From positions 1 through 64,000 of the forward strand of contig NZ_JQGL01000006.1 in NCBI RefSeq assembly GCF_000747095.1: DNA of 64,000 bases, read 5' to 3'. Below the pieces are notes generated by a model. That model had not been told where the DNA came from. It worked only from the letters and a program-made list of their open reading frames with translations, and did no database searches. The position numbers and the translations under genes were made by a program. The stretch comes from Sulfuricurvum sp. MLSB (GTDB lineage: Bacteria; Campylobacterota; Campylobacteria; Campylobacterales; Sulfurimonadaceae). Shown piece by piece: positions 29,765 to 37,122 of this stretch (the first letter of the stretch is position 1; the number at the start of each line of letters is the position of its first letter).

Positions 29765-30272
29765 CGTTCACCTCCTGGGGATTGGTCTTTTCAGTGCTTT
29801 TAATCACTCTTTTGCCCGACCAGTAGGATAGTCCCGTTCCCGCACGTATCCCAAGACGGGCCAACAGCGACATGGCCGTCGAGAAAAGGAAAAAGATCAG
29901 CGGTTCAAACGCCATAGACGAGGGAAACTCTTTGCCCCGGACGCTGCAGAGTCCCGCATCGTTCAAGACGGTATCGCCTTTGATGAACTGTCCCTCTACA
30001 AGAATCCACCCGTTGGCCGGATCGGCGATGGTTCGTGTTCCTCTCCACAACCCGCACTCGATGCTGTGGCCTTGTTTAAACTCCTCATAAACGAACCGCT
30101 TGTTGGCCTCATCCTCAAGATTGCTCTGAAGGATCAGGGTATTCATGAAAAGAATAAGGATCCCCAGTAACGCGACAGCTGTGTTGGCGAACATAGTCAT
30201 CCCCATACCGATCATGACCGTTCCATAGAACACCCATGTGAACGGATCGCTGAAATTCAGTACCGTTTCCAT
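29751..30272 (-). CDS. Membrane protein (unknown)
   Basis: Hydrophobic N-terminal hairpin and C-terminal TM flanking a ~70 aa soluble domain. Confidence 0.6.
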   Translation of the reverse strand: METVLNFSDPFTWVFYGTVMIGMGMTMFANTAVALLGILILFMNTLILQSNLEDEANKRFVYEEFKQGHSIECGLWRGTRTIADPANGWILVEGQFIKGDTVLNDAGLCSVRGKEFPSSMAFEPLIFFLFSTAMSLLARLGIRAGTGLSYWSGKRVIKSTEKTNPQEVNDARS

Positions 30273-30273
30273 C

Positions 30274-30681
30274 CTAACACTCCTTTATTATGGTCTGTTC
30301 GATCACTTCAAGACGCTCATGGATCCGATACTGCTCGTGCTTACACAGATAATGGCTGCGGATGTCACGCTTCATGATCCCACATACGGTGTACCAGGTA
30401 AAGCCCAAAAAGCTTTTTTTGACGATCAGCTCCTCAGGATGGCAGCACAAAAGCTTTTCATAATCCCACCCGCTCTCTTTATGCTCCGTATAAAGGGTCT
30501 GTTCCCCCTCGATCTCGTAGCGATTCTTCTCGGCATCGTAGTGCAATATGGCGTTGCGGAATATCTTGTCCTGTTCATGGCACTCCACAAAGTAAAATCT
30601 CTCCCCCCTGGGATTGATCAGTATCTCTTTACGCGCTTCATCGATCAGTAGATCGATCTCTTTATACATAACCTCGCTCAT
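30274..30681 (-). CDS. Hypothetical cytosolic protein (first gene of operon)
   Basis: 135 aa; abuts downstream genes with 1-bp gap. Confidence 0.6.
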   Translation of the reverse strand: MSEVMYKEIDLLIDEARKEILINPRGERFYFVECHEQDKIFRNAILHYDAEKNRYEIEGEQTLYTEHKESGWDYEKLLCCHPEELIVKKSFLGFTWYTVCGIMKRDIRSHYLCKHEQYRIHERLEVIEQTIIKEC

Positions 30682-31061
30682 GTCTGTCTCCCATTTTTAA
30701 GCGATTGTTACACCATCAAAAAAACAACGCCAGGCCGGAAAATTTCCTGAAAGAACACTCCTTCAGACAATACGACATTCTCCCCGATCGGGCCATTTTT
30801 TCAATCTGGTGTAGACAATGAATGAAAGCGCCTGTTCCGGATGCAAGGCGCCTGTAATGTAAGAAAGCCGATTCGGCAGCTACCCCGAATCATGTTTCAC
30901 CGAAAATATTTGAGAGTACTCCCGGTCGCGACTGAGGAAATTGTAGAATATTTTTTAAAGAAGCACAATAGCTCGAAATTATTCAAAAAAACACTGAATA
31001 TAGGGGTATTGACAAACAAAATGTATTGGCTAAAATAAGTGATTTTTCCAATTTTTATCTA

Positions 31062-31194
31062 TACGAAAAACAGTTGTTTTTCGTACATCGCTTCCAAATC
31101 TTTCAAATCAATCTGTCAAATAGCAATAAAATATACGAAAAACACTGTCGGAATAATATAATATACGAATACTGAAATTTGAGGTTTTCCGACA
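31062..31194. promoter_or_regulatory. Candidate resolvase (res-like) site / autoregulatory region
   Basis: TACGAAAAAC-AGTT-GTTTTTCGTA (31062-31085), third copy TACGAAAAAC (31134-31143), TGTCGGAA/TTCCGACA inverted repeat (31146-31153, 31187-31194). Confidence 0.6.
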
Positions 31195-31775
31195 TGCTGA
31201 TAGGATATATGCGCGTTTCGACTGACGGTGATCGGCAGAGTACAGATCTTCAACGTGATGCATTGATAAGTGCCGGGGTGGATGAGCGGCATATATTTGA
31301 AGACAAGGCTTCCGGATCCAAAGATGATCGTGCCGGGTTGGCACAGGCACTGGAATATTTTAAATCAGGAGACACCCTTGTCGTTTGGAAACTGGATCGT
31401 CTTGGGCGATCACTCCCCCATCTGATCGAAATCGTCAATCAGCTCAAATCCAGGGGAGTCGGATTCAAGTCTCTCACTGAGGGAATGGATACCTCCAGCC
31501 CTTCGGGTGAACTTCTATTTCATGTTTTCGGTGCATTGGCGCAGTTTGAGCGTTCATTGATCCAGGAACGGGTCAATGCCGGATTGGCAGCTGCGAAGAA
31601 GCGGGGGCGAATCGGTGGACGACCGCGAGCGATCCCTCAAGAGAAGATGGATGCTATTTTAGAGGCATTAAACAACGGAATGTCGAAAGCAGCGGTGTGT
31701 CGAACATTTGAAGTAAAGCGCTCCACATTAATTGATACCCTTAATCGAAAATCTGCAGAAAAATTCGCATATTAA
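31194..31775 (+). CDS. Serine recombinase (resolvase/invertase family)
   Basis: MLIGYMRVSTDGDRQSTDLQRDAL, VWKLDRLGRSLPHLIE, GALAQFERSLIQERVNAGLAAAKKRGRIGGRP, C-terminal HTH. Confidence 0.92.
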   Translation: MLIGYMRVSTDGDRQSTDLQRDALISAGVDERHIFEDKASGSKDDRAGLAQALEYFKSGDTLVVWKLDRLGRSLPHLIEIVNQLKSRGVGFKSLTEGMDTSSPSGELLFHVFGALAQFERSLIQERVNAGLAAAKKRGRIGGRPRAIPQEKMDAILEALNNGMSKAAVCRTFEVKRSTLIDTLNRKSAEKFAY

Positions 31776-31852
31776 GCCCCTATCTAATGAATTAGAGATA
31801 AAATCAAAAATTCTTCATAAACTGAGCGATGTGTAATCATTAAGGAATCTCA

Positions 31853-32929
31853 ATGTTTGATCGAAACCTACCTTACAACGATTTGCCACTTCTGCCACCA
31901 GCAGTTGAACTCGAAACAAAAGCCATTCTCAAACAAGCCATTGCTGCTTCAAGAGCAGTTGCTGACTTAAAAGGGAAAGCTCAACAAATCCCAAACCAAC
32001 GTATGATGATCGATTCCATTGTATTACAAGAAGCCCGTCTATCAAGTGAAATTGAAAATATTGTTACTACCAATGATGAACTTTACCGTGCGGCAGCTGA
32101 TATGGACGGGCTTTTTGATAGTCATACCAAAGAAGTTCTTCGGTACCGACAAGCAATTTGGTATGGATATGAACAAATTCATAAACGCCCATTGAGTGCT
32201 AATCTTTTTGTCGAAATCGTTCGAATCATCAAACAAATCCATATGGACGTGAGGAAGACTACAGGAACCAAACTCTCCGGACCTAATGGTGAAATTGTTT
32301 ATACTCCACCTGAAGGAGAACCAATTATTCGTGAAAAATTGGCAAATCTTGAACAATTCATTTATTCTGAAGACGACCTTGACCCACTTGTGAAATTAGC
32401 GGTTATGCATTACCAATTTGAAGCTATTCATCCATTCGCAGATGGCAACGGACGTACAGGGAGAATTCTAAATATCCTTTTTCTTGTAGAGCAAAAGCTA
32501 TTGGATATGCCCGTTCTGTTTCTTTCGCGTTATATCCTCGAAAATAAAGGCGACTACTATGATGGACTTCGTGGAGTTACAGAAAATGGTCTCTGGGAAG
32601 ATTGGATTTTATATGTTCTAAAAGGGATCGAACTTACCGCCAAACAAACTTCAGAACAGATAGATGCCATATTGGAACTCACGGAAGCTGTCAAAGACAT
32701 AATGAGAGACAAGGCTGAAAAGATATACAGCAAAGAGTTGCTTGAGATGATTTTCATGCACCCATACTGTAAAATCAAATTTTTGGAACAAAGCGGTATT
32801 GCCAAACGTCAAACTGCCTCAACCTATCTACAGACCTTGTCTGATATTGGAATTTTGAGAACCGAGAAAATTGGAAGAGAAAACTATTATATCAATGATG
32901 CACTGCTACATATTTTGATGAATCGATAA
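31853..32929 (+). CDS. Fic family protein (class II) with C-terminal winged helix
   Basis: FIC motif HPFADGNGRTGR; N-terminal inhibitory motif SSEIEN. Confidence 0.93.
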   Translation: MFDRNLPYNDLPLLPPAVELETKAILKQAIAASRAVADLKGKAQQIPNQRMMIDSIVLQEARLSSEIENIVTTNDELYRAAADMDGLFDSHTKEVLRYRQAIWYGYEQIHKRPLSANLFVEIVRIIKQIHMDVRKTTGTKLSGPNGEIVYTPPEGEPIIREKLANLEQFIYSEDDLDPLVKLAVMHYQFEAIHPFADGNGRTGRILNILFLVEQKLLDMPVLFLSRYILENKGDYYDGLRGVTENGLWEDWILYVLKGIELTAKQTSEQIDAILELTEAVKDIMRDKAEKIYSKELLEMIFMHPYCKIKFLEQSGIAKRQTASTYLQTLSDIGILRTEKIGRENYYINDALLHILMNR

Positions 32930-32942
32930 TATAATGATCCAA

Positions 32943-33007
32943 TCGACATATTTTAAAAACATGTCGAAAAACAAACAAAAAATCGACATATTTTAAAAAC
33001 ATGTCGA
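32943..33007. repeat. Two perfect copies of a 25-bp inverted-repeat element
   Basis: TCGACATATTTTAAAAACATGTCGA at 32943-32967 and 32983-33007 (40-bp period; 7-bp arms). Confidence 0.85.
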
Positions 33008-33019
33008 AATAGTGTATAT

Positions 33020-34168
33020 TTAAGAAAATAGCTTCATTGTCATGTCATGTCTAATATTGGGAATCAGATGGGCGTATCGCATCGTCATTTCGATATGTTT
33101 GTGCCCGAGTTGTTCTTTGATCTGCAAAATATCCAGCCCGGCTTCTGCAAGCCAACTCGCATGAGTATGCCGCAGTGAATGGGCAGTGATTTTGTATTTC
33201 GTATCTCGCTTCTTATTTCCAGGGATGACGATTTCTACCGCCGTAGCAAAATAGTCCGGCATTCTCAAGATGATCCCACCATCGCTGTTGTTGATAACGT
33301 TTTCATTGACCCTGTTTTCATAGAGATAATCGATCGTTTCGCGAAGGATCTCATTCATTGCGATATGGCGCTCATTGCCATTTTTGGTCTTTTTGAAAAA
33401 AATCGTATTGTTGGCGAAATTGACATCAGCCCATTTCAACCGGGTATCGATACCTGTTTTGTTTTTCTGAGATGAGGCACCCGTAATTTCACTGAACCGT
33501 GCGCCCGTAAAAAGGAGCAGCACCGTCAAATGATACATCAAAGGGTGTGCCGATTTCAAAATCTCTAAAATTTTTTTGGCCTGGTCTTTCGTTAGATAAC
33601 CTTGCCGCTTGTTATCTATGTCCGGCATCTTGACTTTTCCTTCACCCATAGGATTGGCAAAGTTTTTGAGTATGTTATGTTTGATCGCATAATTAATGAT
33701 CGTTCGGATGAGTGTCATCTGATGCTTGACCGTCTGCGGCTCCAGCCCTTTTGCTGTAAGATCCTGCTTGAATTTTTCGAAATCCAAAGAGGTCAAATCT
33801 TTCACACTCTTATGCCCGAAAACAGGCTTGATGTGCTTCTTATAATTCTTTTCGTCCATTAGATATGACTTCTTATTTGCCTTGGCATAGCTGTAAAATT
33901 CTTCCCAAATAGTGTCAAATTTTAGTTTTGAAGTTCTGCCCGCTTTAATCGTCGGTTCTTCATCATGCTGAAGTTTATACTTCATTTCAATCAGTTTTGC
34001 ATAGGCATCTTTTACGGTGAAATCAGAAATTCTTGTTTTTTTACCTACAAGTACTTTAACCGGCTTACCGTGATCATCACGATAATTAATGTAAAAGGAT
34101 ATATCGCCATTTTTTAGCTCATTGACCCAGACACCCTCATATCGTCCACCAACTGCCTTCAATGCCAT
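33020..34168 (-). CDS. int: Phage-type tyrosine integrase of the island
   Basis: R (TGARFSEI), HxxR (HSLRHTHASWL), LGHKHIEMTMRYAHL; likely start MALKAVGGRYEG at 34168; next to attR. Confidence 0.93.
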   Translation of the reverse strand: MALKAVGGRYEGVWVNELKNGDISFYINYRDDHGKPVKVLVGKKTRISDFTVKDAYAKLIEMKYKLQHDEEPTIKAGRTSKLKFDTIWEEFYSYAKANKKSYLMDEKNYKKHIKPVFGHKSVKDLTSLDFEKFKQDLTAKGLEPQTVKHQMTLIRTIINYAIKHNILKNFANPMGEGKVKMPDIDNKRQGYLTKDQAKKILEILKSAHPLMYHLTVLLLFTGARFSEITGASSQKNKTGIDTRLKWADVNFANNTIFFKKTKNGNERHIAMNEILRETIDYLYENRVNENVINNSDGGIILRMPDYFATAVEIVIPGNKKRDTKYKITAHSLRHTHASWLAEAGLDILQIKEQLGHKHIEMTMRYAHLIPNIRHDMTMKLFS

Positions 34169-34269
34169 GTTATAAGTCCCCTGTTTTGAAAGAAAATTAC
34201 TTTTTATCCACAATAGATCATTTTTTCGTTGAAAAAGTATAACAAAGTTTTCGTAATAGGAAGTGGCTT

Positions 34270-34292
34270 TTTTTACTACAATTTTTACTACA
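34270..34292 (+). repeat. TTTTTACTACA x2 (1-bp spacer; putative integrase arm sites, right)
   Basis: Perfect copies at 34270-34280 and 34282-34292. Confidence 0.7.
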
Positions 34293-34417
34293 AAGTTTGA
34301 AAAATGATGAAAAAAGATGCATATAAATGAAAAACAATAAAGGCGATTAAACCCCTAAATATATGGATTTTGAAAGGATTTGAAAAGATTTAAGAAATTA
34401 TGAAAAATGTCAAAAAA

Positions 34418-34479
34418 CAGACTTAGGATCTGGTGCCTCACGGTGTGAAGGTTCAAGTCCTTTCGTCCGCACCACCCTT
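34418..34479 (+). repeat. attR: 62-bp direct repeat (tRNA-Leu 3' fragment)
   Basis: Identical to 10612-10673. Confidence 0.95.
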
Positions 34480-34563
34480 TCTCTTTTTTTATTTAATCCC
34501 TGTTTATTAACTCATTAATTCGCTTGGCTATAATAGTTGTCAATCCTTGTCAAAAGGCGGCAC

Positions 34564-37122
34564 ATGGAACTTCCGAAATCTCCTTGGTCTCAAAGCCCGC
34601 AAGTACTTTTTGATCAATTGCGTACCTCGTCCGAAGGGCTGAATGCTGTCGATGCCGAAGAACGACTGGAGCATTTCGGCCCGAATACCCTCAAAGAAGA
34701 ACAACGCTCCGGGATTTCCCTTTTTATCGGCCAGTTTGCCAGCCCCATCGTGATTATCCTCGTTGTTGCCGCCGTCATAAGTTTTGCGATGGATCACACC
34801 AAAGACGGGATTATTATCCTGGCCATCCTTATTATCAACGCTCTGCTCGGATTTTATCAGGAGCTTAAAGCCGAAACGTCGATTCGGGCGCTACAGCGGC
34901 TTACCGAGAGCCATGTACGGGTCTTGCGAAACGGCATCGAAGCGTTGATCCCGTCGCGCGAACTGGTACCGGGAGACATCGTTATCCTCGCCGAGGGGGA
35001 TATCGTCCCCGCCGACATTCGCCTCATTGATTCGCATGCTCTTCAGGCAGACGAAGCCGTTTTGACCGGCGAATCACTTCCCTGCGACAAAAATTCCCAC
35101 ATCGTGCCGGATCATGCCGCACCGATATTCGAACGCCGCAACATCCTCTTTTCGGGAACGTCGATACTTCGCGGCAAAACGACCTCTATCGTAGTGGCCA
35201 CCGGAGAATCGACCGAAATCGCCCGCATAGCGCGATCCGCACAGGAGGATTCCCCCCAATCGCCTCTGACACGTTCCATACAGCACTTTTCCAAACTCCT
35301 TCTGATCGCCATCATTCTTATCCTCTCTTTTCTTGCGTTCATTGCACTGATGCAGGGACGCGGCATCGACGAAGTAGCGACATTCATGCTCGCACAGCTC
35401 GTTTCCGCTGTGCCCGAAGGGCTTCCCATCGTCATCACCCTCATCCTGGCTATCGGTGCCTATCGGCTAAGCCGGCATAAAATCCTTGTTCGGCATCTTC
35501 CTTCCGTCGAATCGCTCGGAAGCGCGACCCTCATAGCTACCGACAAAACAGGAACCGTCACGGAAGGAGTTTTGTCGGTCAAGGAAGAAATCGCCCTGGA
35601 TTCATCCGCGCTGAGGATATGCGCCGCATTGTGCAATGACGCCAAGAACGGGCATGGAGACGGCGTCGACGTCGCTCTTGCCAAATGGCTCGGAGACGAT
35701 TTTGAGGCAACGAATCTTCGGTACGAGCGGGTTTTCTACCACCCTTTCGACCCCGTGACCCGTATGATGGCAACCGTCAACCGATTCGACGGTTCCGAAA
35801 AACTGTACGTCAAAGGAGCGTACGAAGCGCTGCTGCCGCTATCGGTCAACCCCGACGACGAGCTTTTATACCTCAAAACCGCCCACAATGAAATGGCTTC
35901 ACAGGGGCTTCGGGTATTGGCGTTCGGCGTCAGCGACCGCCATTGGGAAGACCCCTCATCCGCGCCCATTGTCCTTACCGGACTGGTCGCTTTTGCCGAT
36001 CGCCCGAAAGCGGGAGCCGCAGAAGCCATAGCCCTCGCCAAAAAAGCGGGGATACGGTTTATCATGATCACCGGGGACAACCCGATCACGGCGCACGTCA
36101 TTGCCCGTGAAGTCGGAATGGCGGAAGCCGACCTGCACATTCTCACAGGAGCCGATATCGACCGCATGGACGATATCGCATTGCAAAAAGCCCTCAAAAA
36201 CACCTCTGTCATCGCGCGTGCGATGCCGGAACACAAATACCGCATCGTCCAGACGCTTCAGCATGATGGGGAAATTGTCGCCGTAACCGGAGACGGGGTC
36301 AATGACGTGCCTGCACTTAAAGCCGCCGATCTTGGGATCGCCATGGGCAACGGCAGCGAAGCGGCGAAATCGTCGGCCAAAATGGTACTGGTGGACAACA
36401 ATCTGGGGGTTATCGTCGATGCGATACGCCAGGGACGCGTCATCGCCGATAACCTGCGCAAAGTCCTCTTTTACCTGCTATCAACGAGCCTTGGGGAAAT
36501 CATGATTATCAGTGTTGCCATTCTGATGGCGCTTCCTCTGCCGCTCCATCCGACCCAGATCCTATGGATCAACATCGTCACCGACGGAGTAAACGACAAA
36601 ATGTTTTCCATGTGCAAAGAAGAAGGAAACGTTATGACGCGGGGTGTACGTGGCCTGAAACAGCAGTTTTTCGATAGGGCAACGCTGCTGCGTCTGGTCT
36701 GGTTTGCGTTTGCGACCGCGCTGATGTCCATCTCTCTTTTCTTGTACCTTCTCTCAACCGACCATCCCTACGAAACGGCATTGACCGCAACGTTTTGTAC
36801 GGTCGTCGTCGCGCAGTGGATCAACGCCGTTTTTGCCCAAAAAGAATCCGAACCTTTGTTAAAAAACATCAGACGCACCCTTACGATCAATCCATGGATA
36901 TGGATGGGGATCACCACGGGAGTCGCTTTGCAGGGGATCGCGTTGTACATCATCCCGGAATGGTTTCACGTCATCCCCCCCTCCGCAGAGATACTGGGAT
37001 ACGTTTTTATCGCTTCGACGGGGATTTTTATCCTCGAGGAGGGGTACAAATGGGGAGAATATTGGCTGAAACGACGCAGTACTTCCACTCACTCTTCAAT
37101 CAGCACGGCCGCAGGTTCGTAA
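34564..37122 (+). CDS. P-type cation-transporting ATPase (P2/Ca2+-ATPase-like)
   Basis: DKTGTVTEG phosphorylation motif, TGES, MITGDNPITA, TGDGVNDVPALKAADLGIAMG. Confidence 0.92.
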   Translation: MELPKSPWSQSPQVLFDQLRTSSEGLNAVDAEERLEHFGPNTLKEEQRSGISLFIGQFASPIVIILVVAAVISFAMDHTKDGIIILAILIINALLGFYQELKAETSIRALQRLTESHVRVLRNGIEALIPSRELVPGDIVILAEGDIVPADIRLIDSHALQADEAVLTGESLPCDKNSHIVPDHAAPIFERRNILFSGTSILRGKTTSIVVATGESTEIARIARSAQEDSPQSPLTRSIQHFSKLLLIAIILILSFLAFIALMQGRGIDEVATFMLAQLVSAVPEGLPIVITLILAIGAYRLSRHKILVRHLPSVESLGSATLIATDKTGTVTEGVLSVKEEIALDSSALRICAALCNDAKNGHGDGVDVALAKWLGDDFEATNLRYERVFYHPFDPVTRMMATVNRFDGSEKLYVKGAYEALLPLSVNPDDELLYLKTAHNEMASQGLRVLAFGVSDRHWEDPSSAPIVLTGLVAFADRPKAGAAEAIALAKKAGIRFIMITGDNPITAHVIAREVGMAEADLHILTGADIDRMDDIALQKALKNTSVIARAMPEHKYRIVQTLQHDGEIVAVTGDGVNDVPALKAADLGIAMGNGSEAAKSSAKMVLVDNNLGVIVDAIRQGRVIADNLRKVLFYLLSTSLGEIMIISVAILMALPLPLHPTQILWINIVTDGVNDKMFSMCKEEGNVMTRGVRGLKQQFFDRATLLRLVWFAFATALMSISLFLYLLSTDHPYETALTATFCTVVVAQWINAVFAQKESEPLLKNIRRTLTINPWIWMGITTGVALQGIALYIIPEWFHVIPPSAEILGYVFIASTGIFILEEGYKWGEYWLKRRSTSTHSSISTAAGS

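Larger units (their letters stand above)
10612..34479. mobile_element. Integrated genomic island (~23.8 kb) in tRNA-Leu
   Basis: 62-bp perfect direct repeats at both ends (tRNA-Leu 3' part), terminal tyrosine integrase, phage-like repressor, RM and other accessory cargo. Confidence 0.93.

Noticed and set aside
10612-34479. Complete prophage or ICE
   Set aside because: Repressor and integrases are present, but no terminase, portal, capsid, tail, relaxase or type IV secretion genes were recognised
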